This document shows, one piece after another, positions 7,898 through 16,378 of a stretch of DNA of 37,331 nucleotides. The notes below the pieces were generated by a model. That model was given only the letters and a program-made list of their open reading frames with translations. It was not told where the DNA came from and searched no databases. Source of the DNA: Bacteroidetes bacterium MedPE-SWsnd-G1 (GTDB lineage Bacteria; Bacteroidota; Bacteroidia; Flavobacteriales; Flavobacteriaceae); NCBI GenBank assembly GCA_001874265.1, contig MPDD01000027.1, positions 1-37,331 of the forward strand. The letters run 5' to 3'. Every line of letters begins with the position of its first letter. Within the stretch, counting starts at the first letter, position 1. A program made the translations under genes and the position numbers.

Positions 7898-10684
7898 TTA
7901 ATCAACTAATTCTAATCCTTGATTGATTCCTTTTTCTATAGCAGGCACTCCACGATCCATCCAAATTGGTTTTGATTCACCTTTTAAATAATGGTCAAAG
8001 AATTGCGCCATTCTTATTTGAAAATCCTTTCTGTTTTGCATTTTTAAAGGCCAATGAGGTTCTTCATTATAATTCAAGAACCAAGACGGTTTCCCTAACC
8101 TTCTTAATGCTACAAAAAATTCAATTCCCTGATACCATGGTACGTGACCATCTGCGTCGTTATGCATTATTAATAAGGGTGTGTTTATTTTATCAATATT
8201 AAAAATTGGAGAATTTTCGATGTACAACTCAGGCTTTTCCCAAAGGGTTGCTCCTAACCTACTTTGTGTATGCTCATATTGAAATTGTCTGCTAAGACCT
8301 GTCCACCATCTTATTCCTCCATAAGCACTAATCATATTTGGAACGGGTGCTCCAGATTCAGCGGCTTTAAATATATCAGTTTTAGTAACTAGATGCGCTA
8401 TTTGGTATCCTCCCCAACTATGACCTTGAACACCAATATTATCTTTATCTATGAACCCTTTTGCAATCATCGCCTCAACTCCAGGTACAACACAGTTATA
8501 AGCACTTTCTCCCGGATATCCTATTTTGTATTTAACATCTGGATTAAAGATGACATATCCTCTACTTGCATAAAAACTATAATTAATAGATGATCTTCCA
8601 GGATTTGGAACTTGATGCCTAAATAAACGATCCGAACTGCGCTCATAAAAATTAACAAGCATTGGATACTTTTTGCTTGGATCAAAATTTTCAGGTTTTA
8701 TAAGCATTCCTGTCATTTTATCTCCATCTAAAGATTCCCATTCAACTAATTCAACAGTCCCCCAATTATATTCTACTTGCTGCGGGTTTGCATCGCTCAA
8801 TACAACTTCATCCCTAAAACTTAAATCTGAAGTTCTGATATTCGGAAAGTCCTTGAACGAAGATCTTGTATAAATTACTTGATTATTTAACAGCGCTTTT
8901 TCAGGAGTTGAATAATTAAATGGACCTGAAACGAGTTGCTTAAATGTTTCTTTCTTAAAATTATATGCACCATATCCAGAATGCTTCGTTGTATTATTAA
9001 ATGTTGAAAGTAGTAAGTCTTCTTTAGTATCAATAAATTCTTTATCGCGATCTAATTTGATGACTCTATAAGTTATTCCTTCAGTTCTACCATTGGTAAG
9101 GTTGGTTTGTTCACCTGTTTTTGGATCAAATTTCCAAACATCATACCTGTCGTAAATTAAAATTGAGGCATCCTTCTCAGTCCAACCAGCCAATCGATAT
9201 GAACTAGGTTGTCTTGGAGAATCATTCAATTCATCATAAAACTTAGAATCATTTGTTAACGTTTTATATGTTTTAGAGGCAATATGATATGTAAACCATT
9301 CACTTTTATTCATGTCATAACCATACGCATAATCAGCATTTGGACTTAATCTGACAGATGCATAAACACCTTCTAACATCCTTGTTAATTCGCCGGTTTC
9401 TACGTTTCTAATGGCATAGTCATAGGTACTATGTCCTTGCCACTGTCTTTCTAAGTCGTAAGGTTCTGTAGCACTAACCAATGCGTATTTAGAATCCCCT
9501 TTAGCCCCGAGTTGAGCATTTGGATATTCTATTGAAGCAATTTGAACTAATTTATTTCCGTTATTTAAATGAATTGCGGTTTCAAAAGATTTCTTTTTAT
9601 CTCTATCTACTTGTAATTCTTGTACTGTATAGAGTCTAGGTTCATCATATGTCCAAACTTCTACATTCACTATTTCTTCGTCAATTAGAGTGGTATCTTT
9701 GACAATAGGTGGTTTCGCTAATCCAAAAAATAATTTTGACTCATCCTTAGAAAAATGAATTTTCCCATCGGAAGAAACTCTATAACCTTCTGGGGCACTA
9801 TTTGAATCCATTAGCTTTATCGCTTTTAGATCACCTTCATTATATACAAACAATTCATTAGACCTCACCTGCACTTTAGTTGTATCTAAATCTGCTACAA
9901 ATCCTATATTCTTTCCAGATTCGCTTAAACTAAGTTGATAATATTTCCCTTTCTTAGATTCATGAATTAAGCTTTTGTTCCCATTTTTGATATCAACAGT
10001 TACTACGCCCGCATTAGATTCTTTATCTTTCCCTGTAGTAGCATATACCAACTTAGGAGCCTTTTTTGCAAAACTATATTTAGTCACAAACTTAAATGTG
10101 TCTTGTTTCTCACTTGCTAAATCTCTTAGCACTAAATGAAATCCGGTTTTCTTTCCAACTTTCTTCGTTTTATTATTTTTTTTCTTGTCGACTTTGTCAT
10201 CTTCTTTCTCTTTTTTACTCTCTGCTTTTACATCCTCTAAATAATAAGCAACAGTTCCAGACCATTCTTCTGGAGTTGAAAATGATTTTACATGGGGGAT
10301 TTTAACAAGACTCTTTTTCTTGATGTTATAAATGACTAAAGTGTCTTTAGGTAACTTTTCTTTTTTGACTTTTCTTCGCTTCAACTCTACAATGCTGTCT
10401 TTCCACGCGTTAACTGTAAATAAAACATATTTGGAATCATGAGTAAACTGACTTTTACTGACTCTTGGGTAGGTTAACACTAAATTTCCTTTAATATCCT
10501 TCAACATTAAAGTCTTATCCTTTTCACCCTTTTCTAATTCATATTTAACAAATTTTCCATCCGGAGAAAGTTGGTCGTTTTTTATTTGATTCCATATCTC
10601 GTAATCCTTGTGATCTAATACTTTCTTTTGTGAAAAAAGCGAAATTGAAAAGCAAATGAGTAAGATTGAGTAGCGTAATTTCAT
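7898..10684 (-). CDS. Secreted prolyl oligopeptidase family (S9) serine peptidase
   Basis: A 928-residue protein with a Sec signal peptide (MKLRYSILLICFSISLFSQ). The long N-terminal part (about residues 25-640) matches a beta-propeller lid in composition and repeated SPDGKF/SPNADY strands. Residues 660-910 form the alpha/beta-hydrolase domain. The catalytic triad is visible: Ser756 in GHSWGGY, Asp845 in NDADGHVPW and His877 in NEEPHWPLK. S9 enzymes cleave short peptides, often after proline. The signal peptide and lack of membrane anchor suggest a periplasmic role in peptide breakdown. Residues 154-180 form a Lys/Asp/Glu-rich low-complexity loop within the propeller, probably surface exposed. 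I see no type IX sorting domain at the C-terminus. The gene is monocistronic, with a clear promoter and terminator. Confidence 0.92.
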   Translation of the reverse strand: MKLRYSILLICFSISLFSQKKVLDHKDYEIWNQIKNDQLSPDGKFVKYELEKGEKDKTLMLKDIKGNLVLTYPRVSKSQFTHDSKYVLFTVNAWKDSIVELKRRKVKKEKLPKDTLVIYNIKKKSLVKIPHVKSFSTPEEWSGTVAYYLEDVKAESKKEKEDDKVDKKKNNKTKKVGKKTGFHLVLRDLASEKQDTFKFVTKYSFAKKAPKLVYATTGKDKESNAGVVTVDIKNGNKSLIHESKKGKYYQLSLSESGKNIGFVADLDTTKVQVRSNELFVYNEGDLKAIKLMDSNSAPEGYRVSSDGKIHFSKDESKLFFGLAKPPIVKDTTLIDEEIVNVEVWTYDEPRLYTVQELQVDRDKKKSFETAIHLNNGNKLVQIASIEYPNAQLGAKGDSKYALVSATEPYDLERQWQGHSTYDYAIRNVETGELTRMLEGVYASVRLSPNADYAYGYDMNKSEWFTYHIASKTYKTLTNDSKFYDELNDSPRQPSSYRLAGWTEKDASILIYDRYDVWKFDPKTGEQTNLTNGRTEGITYRVIKLDRDKEFIDTKEDLLLSTFNNTTKHSGYGAYNFKKETFKQLVSGPFNYSTPEKALLNNQVIYTRSSFKDFPNIRTSDLSFRDEVVLSDANPQQVEYNWGTVELVEWESLDGDKMTGMLIKPENFDPSKKYPMLVNFYERSSDRLFRHQVPNPGRSSINYSFYASRGYVIFNPDVKYKIGYPGESAYNCVVPGVEAMIAKGFIDKDNIGVQGHSWGGYQIAHLVTKTDIFKAAESGAPVPNMISAYGGIRWWTGLSRQFQYEHTQSRLGATLWEKPELYIENSPIFNIDKINTPLLIMHNDADGHVPWYQGIEFFVALRRLGKPSWFLNYNEEPHWPLKMQNRKDFQIRMAQFFDHYLKGESKPIWMDRGVPAIEKGINQGLELVD

Positions 10685-10725
10685 TTTTATAATTTTATAG
10701 ATTGGTTATATTTATTCTAGCGTCT

Positions 10726-10759
10726 CAAATATACACAATATTGTATGTCATTTACCAAA
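10726..10759 (-). promoter_or_regulatory. Promoter of the S9 peptidase gene
   Basis: On the minus strand TATATTTG (10733-10726) is an exact TAnnTTTG -7 element. TTTG at 10759-10756, 22 nt upstream, is a plausible -33 element. The leader would be about 35 nt. The -33 element falls in the T-tract of the carbonic anhydrase terminator. Confidence 0.65.
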
Positions 10760-10763
10760 AAAC

Positions 10764-10793
10764 AAAAAGGCCTCGAATTTCTTCGAAGCCTTT
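10764..10793 (-). terminator. Rho-independent terminator of the sulP-carbonic anhydrase operon
   Basis: On the minus strand AAAGGCTTCGAA pairs with TTCGAGGCCTTT (one U-G wobble, GAAA loop). It is followed by a long T-rich tract that continues to about 10757. Confidence 0.85.
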
Positions 10794-10814
10794 ATAAAAG
10801 TTTTTAATCTTAGT

Positions 10815-11426
10815 TTATAACCAAGAAACTTTTCCACTTTCTACATGATAAATTGCACCAACGATTTCAATTTCACCATTGCTTTCCATTTCTGCTAAAA
10901 TTGGACTTTCTTTACGAATGTTCTCAATAGAGTGCTTTACATTGGTTTCAGATACAGTTTCAATAGCTTCAGGAGTAAATTCATCTACTGTAGGTTTAAT
11001 TTCATTTACTGCAGGCTGAATTTTACTTAGTAATGCCGTAATATTTCCAAGTTCTACACCTTTACATGCTGCAGTAACCGCACCACATTTAGAGTGCCCT
11101 AAAACAACTATTGCTTTGGAACCTGCAACTTTACAAGCATATTCAATAGAACCTAAAATATCTTCATTAATAATATTACCAGCAACACGTGCACTGAAAA
11201 TATCACCAATACCTTGATCAAATACAATCTCCGCAGGTACGCGAGAATCTATACAACTTAAAACAGCTGCAAATGGAAATTGTCCTCCACTAGTGTCTCC
11301 TACTTGCTCTAATAAGTTTCTCTCTGCTTTAGTACTCGAAACGAACCTTTCGTTACCATCCTTTAATATTTGGATTGCTGCCGCTCCATTTAATTTATCT
11401 TGACTTTCTTTAGTTTGTGCTTTCAT
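10815..11426 (-). CDS. Beta-class carbonic anhydrase
   Basis: A 203-residue enzyme that interconverts CO2 and bicarbonate. The zinc site is complete: Cys58 with Asp60 and Arg62 in SCIDSRVP, and His111 and Cys114 in LGHSKCGAV. The ARVAGNI strand typical of beta carbonic anhydrases is also present. No signal peptide is visible, so it should act in the cytoplasm. It lies 12 nt downstream of the SulP gene in the same orientation, so the pair is an operon. The likely job is balancing bicarbonate brought in by the transporter with CO2. A terminator follows about 20 nt after the stop. Confidence 0.95.
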   Translation of the reverse strand: MKAQTKESQDKLNGAAAIQILKDGNERFVSSTKAERNLLEQVGDTSGGQFPFAAVLSCIDSRVPAEIVFDQGIGDIFSARVAGNIINEDILGSIEYACKVAGSKAIVVLGHSKCGAVTAACKGVELGNITALLSKIQPAVNEIKPTVDEFTPEAIETVSETNVKHSIENIRKESPILAEMESNGEIEIVGAIYHVESGKVSWL

Positions 11427-11438
11427 TTTTTCTAAAAT

Positions 11439-13271
11439 TTAATTTGAATGTTCTTTTTTAATACATGCTACCGCTTCTTCAAAATGATCAAAGATGTGTT
11501 CATTTGGAATTAAATCAGGAATAATATCGATCCTTTCTAACATATATTTAGGTTGTTCTAACATATTTACTAAGAATACATTTTTACCATTCTTCATAAG
11601 TTCTTGAACAACATCTTCCATTGCATATAATCCAGACTGATCAATATATTGCATTCGTCCCATACGAATTATTACATCAGTTGCAGAATCAGGAATTTGT
11701 TTAGATAATTCTTGGAAATCACTCGTTGATCCAAAGAATAATGGTCCTTTTATGTGCTTAACATAAATATCTTTCTTTAAATCTGATGGAATACTTAAAT
11801 CATCCTCTGCTCCTTTTTCACCCTCAATAGGTTTAATATCTGATCGTTTTGCAGTTAAATCTCCCATTTTCTTCATAAACATCAATGAAGCAATTACAAG
11901 ACCAATACCCACTGCATAAACCAAGTTCCAAACTGATGATAAAATTAGTACCGTAAGCATAATAATTACCTCTGGTTTTGGCATGTAAGGAATCGCCTTT
12001 AAACCTTTATAATCCATTACACCAATACCAACTGTAATTAAAATCCCTGCTAAAACTGCCGCTGGAATTTTTGATGCGATTGGACCTAACGCTAATAAAA
12101 TAACTAACAATAAAACTCCGGCCATCATACCTGATAAACGAGTTTTACCACCTGCGTTAATATTTACAACCGTTCTAATAGTTGCACCTGCACCCGGAAT
12201 ACCTCCAAATAATGCAGCAACACTGTTACCGATACCTTGTCCAACTAATTCTTTATTTGGTTTGTGTTTCGTTTTAGTCATATTATCTGCAACTACTGAA
12301 GTTAATAAGGAGTCAATCGCTCCTAATAAAGCCAATGTTAATGCCGTAAAGATATATGGCGTAATTGAACCAAAACTAAACTCCGTAAAGATTCCAAAGT
12401 TTGGAATAGGCAATCCACTTGGAATTTCTTCAATTGGTCTATAATCTAATCCAAAACCAATTGCAATTCCGGCCATTACAACTAAAGCGACCAACGTACT
12501 TGGAACTGCAGTAGTAATTTTTTTAAATCCATAAATAATAATTATCGTACCAAGTGCAAGAATTAACTCCAACCAATTAATATTTTGAAGTGCTCTCGGT
12601 AAAACTTTAATAGATCCTAAGACACCCGAAGAATCTTTTCCCGCTAAACTTTGAGATTCTTTTAAGATTTGCGCATCTGTAATTTGATTGGCTCTGTTTA
12701 TTGTTTCCTCAAAGTGCTCTAACACTAAGATATCTTCTGCTGCTTCATCTTCTAGAATTCCTTCTAAGATAACTGCTTCAGCCTGTGGTTTATATTGCTC
12801 TACAAAATCCGCATCCTCTTTTGGATAATATCCAACTGTAGGCAATATTTGTGTCACCAAAATTATAACGCCAATGGCTGTCATAAAACCGGACACTACA
12901 GGGTAAGGTATATATTTAATATATTTCCCTATCCCTAACAATCCTAAACCTACCTGCATTAATCCCGCTAATAAAAATACTGTCAATATTGCTGGCAGCG
13001 CTTTTGAAACGTCTCCTTCAAAAGTGGCTACAATACCCGCTATAACAACCATACTAACTGCGGTCATAGGAGCAGTCGGGCCTGAAATTTGTGTGTTCGT
13101 ACCACCAAAAAGAGCAGCGAAAAAACTAACAAATATAGCACCATATAATCCGGCACTTGGGCCTAGCCCTGAACTAACACCAAAAGCAAGAGCCAATGGT
13201 AATGCAACGATTCCGGCGGTAATTCCACCAAACATGTCACTTTTAAAATGTTTGAAATCGAATAATTTCAT
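11439..13271 (-). CDS. SulP family anion (probable bicarbonate) transporter with STAS domain
   Basis: A 610-residue SLC26/SulP permease. The membrane domain starts with GGITAGIVALPLALAFGVSSGLGPSAGLYGAI and carries QISGPTAPMTAV and PGAGATIRTVVNINAGGKTRLSG. A cytoplasmic STAS domain follows (about residues 505-605, with MQYIDQSGLYAMEDV). SulP proteins carry sulfate, bicarbonate or other anions. Co-transcription with a carbonic anhydrase points to bicarbonate, but this is inferred from context. Residues about 148-228 form a long acidic insert between membrane segments (EDEAAEDILVLEHFEE), longer than the loops I would expect there. The start codon lies 14 bp downstream of a perfect palindrome. 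No exact TAnnTTTG is seen; TTATTTTG overlapping the palindrome is the nearest match. Confidence 0.92.
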   Translation of the reverse strand: MKLFDFKHFKSDMFGGITAGIVALPLALAFGVSSGLGPSAGLYGAIFVSFFAALFGGTNTQISGPTAPMTAVSMVVIAGIVATFEGDVSKALPAILTVFLLAGLMQVGLGLLGIGKYIKYIPYPVVSGFMTAIGVIILVTQILPTVGYYPKEDADFVEQYKPQAEAVILEGILEDEAAEDILVLEHFEETINRANQITDAQILKESQSLAGKDSSGVLGSIKVLPRALQNINWLELILALGTIIIIYGFKKITTAVPSTLVALVVMAGIAIGFGLDYRPIEEIPSGLPIPNFGIFTEFSFGSITPYIFTALTLALLGAIDSLLTSVVADNMTKTKHKPNKELVGQGIGNSVAALFGGIPGAGATIRTVVNINAGGKTRLSGMMAGVLLLVILLALGPIASKIPAAVLAGILITVGIGVMDYKGLKAIPYMPKPEVIIMLTVLILSSVWNLVYAVGIGLVIASLMFMKKMGDLTAKRSDIKPIEGEKGAEDDLSIPSDLKKDIYVKHIKGPLFFGSTSDFQELSKQIPDSATDVIIRMGRMQYIDQSGLYAMEDVVQELMKNGKNVFLVNMLEQPKYMLERIDIIPDLIPNEHIFDHFEEAVACIKKEHSN

Positions 13272-13285
13272 AAATAGTAATTGTG

Positions 13286-13297
13286 TTTGTGCACAAA
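13286..13297. promoter_or_regulatory. 12-bp perfect palindrome upstream of sulP
   Basis: TTTGTGCACAAA is a perfect palindrome centred about 20 bp before the SulP start codon. It overlaps the only -7-like sequence there (TTATTTTG on the minus strand). It could be an operator for a dimeric regulator; the regulator is unknown. Confidence 0.4.
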
Positions 13298-13369
13298 ATA
13301 ATGTGCGTTTATAATTAGATTGAGTAGGTTTTAAAAAAAACCGAAAGTTATTCTGAATTTAATGTTTAC

Positions 13370-13696
13370 TTAAATAATCTCCGGAGGTGGTGATTTAATC
13401 TTTTCAAAGAAGTCCATGGTGTCTTCTTTTAATCTGTAAACTGAAGAAATCCCATAATTTGGGATATAGTAATTTTGATAATGAGTTATCTTCTCTTTTT
13501 CACCGTCATTCTCAAAGTCTTTTTCATATTCAACTTCGAATGCGTCTTCATTTTCTATTTCTAATGAAAATTCGACCAAGAAATCAGTTCCATATTCAAC
13601 GGTTATTGCTACACTAAAAAGTATAGTCAATAGAAAAAAATTCAATACAAAAAGTCGCATGAGTTTTAATCGAGATATGTCAGATCTGTTCTTCAT
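13370..13696 (-). CDS. Small single-pass membrane or exported protein of unknown function
   Basis: A 108-residue protein I do not recognise. A basic N-terminus (KNRSDISRLKLMR) precedes one hydrophobic segment at about residues 13-33, which could be an anchor or an uncleaved signal. The rest is strongly acidic (residues 45-70 rich in Glu and Asp), then has an aromatic HYQNYYIPNYG stretch and ends in a PPPEII tail. The start codon lies 4 nt after the stop of the DedA-type gene, so it is the second gene of that operon and may work with it. A weak A/T hairpin at 13327-13342 is the only terminator-like structure downstream. Confidence 0.7.
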   Translation of the reverse strand: MKNRSDISRLKLMRLFVLNFFLLTILFSVAITVEYGTDFLVEFSLEIENEDAFEVEYEKDFENDGEKEKITHYQNYYIPNYGISSVYRLKEDTMDFFEKIKSPPPEII

Positions 13697-13700
13697 CTAT

Positions 13701-14321
13701 TTAAACGACGTTAAAGATAACTAAAGCGTACAAATAAAACCTAACAAATCTTAAAAGTCCAAAAAGAATATAGTTTCTAAACTTATAATTAATAATACCC
13801 GCTGCAATACTTGTTATTGAAAATGGAATAGGCAAAAGTGCACCAACAACAATTAAAAACCCTCCCCATTTGCGAATCATCTTAATATGTTTTTCCATTT
13901 TCACCTCAAGATAATTGTATACTGAAGGCAACTTAGAAATTGATTTACCAATAAAAAAAGATATTATTCCGCCAGTATATGACAAAATAGCCAGCAATGT
14001 TAAATACAGCATTGGATGAGAACTCTTACCTGCCCATGCAATAAATATTTCCGGAGGTACTAAACCTAGAAAGGATTCTGAAACAAAAAAAACACTTAAA
14101 ATTACTGCCGGTGAATATGTATCGACGATAGAGGTAAATAGTTCGTTAAAATCAATTAAGTAATGATGAACCATTATTAAGGCAAAAACAAATAAACCTA
14201 TAGGCAATAAAGACTTAACCATACTCTGCCTTACAAACTTGTAAAACCCAGTATAGGAGTAATACTGATGTAACAGTTTAAATCTAGATTTCTTTGAGGT
14301 TGTTTTTGAATTTGAACTCAT
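13701..14321 (-). CDS. DedA/VTT-domain inner-membrane protein
   Basis: I choose the ATG at 14321 (206 residues). The reading frame also opens at TTG 14360, but the -7 element at 14368-14375 would put the transcript start almost on that codon. The ATG gets a leader of about 40 nt. Five or six hydrophobic segments are visible. Features of the DedA/VTT family are SESFLGLVPPEIFIAWAG, then a YTGGIISFFIGKSISKLP segment and a GGFLIVVGALLPIPFSITSIAAG re-entrant region. Family members contribute to envelope lipid handling, and some flip polyprenyl or phospholipid carriers. The exact substrate here is unknown. It is followed 4 nt later by a small membrane protein gene. Confidence 0.82.
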   Translation of the reverse strand: MSSNSKTTSKKSRFKLLHQYYSYTGFYKFVRQSMVKSLLPIGLFVFALIMVHHYLIDFNELFTSIVDTYSPAVILSVFFVSESFLGLVPPEIFIAWAGKSSHPMLYLTLLAILSYTGGIISFFIGKSISKLPSVYNYLEVKMEKHIKMIRKWGGFLIVVGALLPIPFSITSIAAGIINYKFRNYILFGLLRFVRFYLYALVIFNVV

Positions 14322-14367
14322 AGACTCGTTATTCTTCTTGCTGTTTCTTTTCTTTTCCAAATGAGCG

Positions 14368-14375
14368 CAAAGATA
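14368..14375 (-). promoter_or_regulatory. -7 promoter element (TATCTTTG) of the DedA operon
   Basis: TATCTTTG on the minus strand is an exact TAnnTTTG match. It places transcription start at about 14361, which favours the ATG at 14321 over the TTG at 14360 as the start codon. The rest of the 14376-14555 intergenic region shows only short A/T repeats and no gene. Confidence 0.6.
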
Positions 14376-14555
14376 ACATTATTACTGAATTTTCAACGAA
14401 AATCAATAGGCATTAACAAAGATTTAAGAGTTAAATTCAAACCTTTTTCATGACCAATGTTTCTTTTTAGAGATCTGTCTTATTTGGAGTTGTGCAGACT
14501 TACTTTATGTTTCATTGGTATTTAAAAAATGTTTCAAAATCCATGCCAAATTGAT

Positions 14556-15332
14556 TTATAATTCATGTTTAAAGGTGTAATTTAGAACACGCTTTAATTT
14601 TGAGTTATTAATAATTTTAAACTGTGTAGGTTTGTTATAATCAAATATCGGAGAAGCCTTACCTATTAACTTAGTTTGTTCAATATAAAAATCCTTTCTT
14701 TTAGGATGATTATTAGAGCACCCGTTAAAAACTTCACCCCAACATTCTTGTTTAAGAACCTCAAGAATAATATTCATACAATCATTTTTATGTATAAGGT
14801 TTACATAGCCGTCTGGGTTTTGAATAATTCTACCTTTTTTCATAAAGTTCCCTGGATGCCGTTGCTCATCATACAATCCAGAAAATCTTAATATGGTTGT
14901 TCTGAATTTAGTGCTCGACTGAAACATTGATTCTATAGTAGCAAGTTCACATTCCTTTAAATAACTTTCTTCGGTAACTTCATTATTTGTAAATGGATAT
15001 ACAGACGTAGAACTAACAAACAATACTTTATCTATCTGTGAATTATTAATCAAATTGATGAAATGTTGAAATCCTTCTATACTTTTAGAAGTAATATTTA
15101 CAATAAGTATATCTGAATCTAAGAATGAATTAATATTTGGAGTCGTTAAATTATCTATATCAACAATAAATGATTTAATCCCTTTATTTTCAATTAAAGA
15201 CAATTTGTGTTTTGAAGTAGTGGAACCCTTAACATTGAAGCCTTGCAACACCATTTTCTCTGCCAAGGTGAAGCCTAGCCATCCACAACCTAAAACACTT
15301 ATTGATGGTTTAAATGCTTCTTTATTTACCAT
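14556..15332 (-). CDS. NAD(P)-binding SDR/epimerase-like protein (YeeZ type)
   Basis: A 258-residue Rossmann protein. The dinucleotide-binding loop is VLGCGWLGFTLAE (GxGxxG, about residues 13-25). Further on come a DSDILIVNITSK strand and a VLFVSSTSVY segment, matching the position of the SDR Ser/Tyr region. A GDxxx-type extended-SDR core is less clear. The overall pattern fits the atypical extended SDRs often annotated as NAD-dependent epimerase or YeeZ-like. The gene is monocistronic, with a -7 element at 15365-15372. The reaction and substrate cannot be assigned. Confidence 0.8.
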   Translation of the reverse strand: MVNKEAFKPSISVLGCGWLGFTLAEKMVLQGFNVKGSTTSKHKLSLIENKGIKSFIVDIDNLTTPNINSFLDSDILIVNITSKSIEGFQHFINLINNSQIDKVLFVSSTSVYPFTNNEVTEESYLKECELATIESMFQSSTKFRTTILRFSGLYDEQRHPGNFMKKGRIIQNPDGYVNLIHKNDCMNIILEVLKQECWGEVFNGCSNNHPKRKDFYIEQTKLIGKASPIFDYNKPTQFKIINNSKLKRVLNYTFKHEL

Positions 15333-15364
15333 TTATTAGATAATTTTAATAATTCTTGCATTAG

Positions 15365-15372
15365 CAAAAATA
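15365..15372 (-). promoter_or_regulatory. -7 promoter element (TATTTTTG) of the SDR-like gene
   Basis: TATTTTTG on the minus strand is an exact TAnnTTTG match about 33 nt upstream of the start codon. It begins immediately after the T-tract of the upstream operon's terminator. No -33 TTTG is evident. Confidence 0.5.
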
Positions 15373-15407
15373 AAAAAAACCAAAACCACATTAGCGATTT
15401 TGGCTTC
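15373..15407 (-). terminator. Terminator of the ECF sigma/HEAT/DUF4097 operon
   Basis: On the minus strand AAGCCAAAA pairs with TTTTGGTTT (one G-U wobble, 12-nt loop), followed by a run of T. It lies about 20 nt after the stop at 15427. The stem is A/T-rich, so strength is uncertain. Confidence 0.6.
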
Positions 15408-15426
15408 TAATTAAAATATATAATAA

Positions 15427-16368
15427 TTACTTTCTCAAATATATATTTCCATAACCAGCATCTAATTTCATCTTTGCTTTTCCAGATCCTAATTTCAATT
15501 TCATTTGCTGTCCACTATGAGTGGCATTTTCAGAGAGAATATCGAAGTTCAAATCACTTAAAATATCATCTCCCGAAGCATCTATTGCTACGCTAGATTT
15601 TTCAGGTAAGGTTATATCTATAAACCCATTATTGCTATAAATAGAGTACAATTTATTCGGCATAGTTTTATCAAAAACTGCAGTTACATTACCTCCAATT
15701 GTGTTGATTGTAACAGGCCCTGAAACATCGGTTAATTGCAAGTTGTTCAATGTCGATGAAATTTCTACTTCGCCTTTAAAATCGGCTAATTCTGATGCTT
15801 TTGAGTTAAAAAATCTAGTTTGCCTTTTACTGCTACATCCGTTTGTATCCCAATCTAACTTTATTGTATTAGGAATTAGAATCTCGTAGCGTTCATCACT
15901 AACCATTACAAACATATCTTCATAATCATCAGTTATGATCAACTCATTTCCTTTTTGTTCTATCTTTAAAAAAATACCATTCTCTTCTGCTTCGGCTTTT
16001 TTTCCTAATTTTTTTAATCCTTTACTTTTTTCTGCTTCATCGGTTCTAAAGAAATAACCAACATAAATAGAATCTCCTTCTTTTCTTGATTTTGGGGCCC
16101 TTACAGTACTTCTTAAATCTGTTGATCTTGCTTGCCTAACAACGACTCTTTCATTATTAGAGCCCTTATTGTAAAAGGAATACGATGTTTTGCTCGAATG
16201 TAAACTTTTAATCATTACTTCTTTACCATCATATCCTTTTATATTAAAATTCTTGGAAGAGCAGAGTTTCAAAACTCCAGTATTGAATGGGATTTTAGTT
16301 TCTTGTGCTTGCATCAAAAATGTGATACAAAGAGAAATTATTACAGTTAAATATAGCTTTGTTTTCAT
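15427..16368 (-). CDS. Exported DUF4097-type beta-strand repeat protein
   Basis: A 313-residue protein with a Sec signal (MKTKLYLTVIISLCITFLMQAQ). The C-terminal half (about residues 165-313) is a run of short alternating beta strands (GEVEISSTLNNLQLTDVSG, then GPVTINTIGGNVTAVF and GFIDITLP, ending in GYGNIYLRK). This is the right-handed repeat pattern of DUF4097/putative-adhesin proteins. The middle (90-130) is Lys-rich and charged. It is the third gene of an operon with an ECF sigma factor and a membrane HEAT protein, starting 10 nt after the latter. That order recurs in Bacteroidetes and suggests an envelope component whose level the sigma factor controls. Molecular function is unknown. 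Confidence 0.8.
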   Translation of the reverse strand: MKTKLYLTVIISLCITFLMQAQETKIPFNTGVLKLCSSKNFNIKGYDGKEVMIKSLHSSKTSYSFYNKGSNNERVVVRQARSTDLRSTVRAPKSRKEGDSIYVGYFFRTDEAEKSKGLKKLGKKAEAEENGIFLKIEQKGNELIITDDYEDMFVMVSDERYEILIPNTIKLDWDTNGCSSKRQTRFFNSKASELADFKGEVEISSTLNNLQLTDVSGPVTINTIGGNVTAVFDKTMPNKLYSIYSNNGFIDITLPEKSSVAIDASGDDILSDLNFDILSENATHSGQQMKLKLGSGKAKMKLDAGYGNIYLRK

Positions 16369-16378
16369 AATATCTGTT

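Noticed and set aside
13327..13342. GGTTTT-AAAA-AAAACC hairpin as a terminator of the DedA operon
   Set aside because: The stem is only 6 bp and mostly A-T, and there is no separate T-run after it; it may act weakly but I cannot support it.
14450..14519. Inverted ACCAATG/CATTGGT pair in the 14376-14555 spacer
   Set aside because: Arms are only 7 bp and about 55 bp apart, easily expected by chance; no gene or RNA structure is evident in this spacer.
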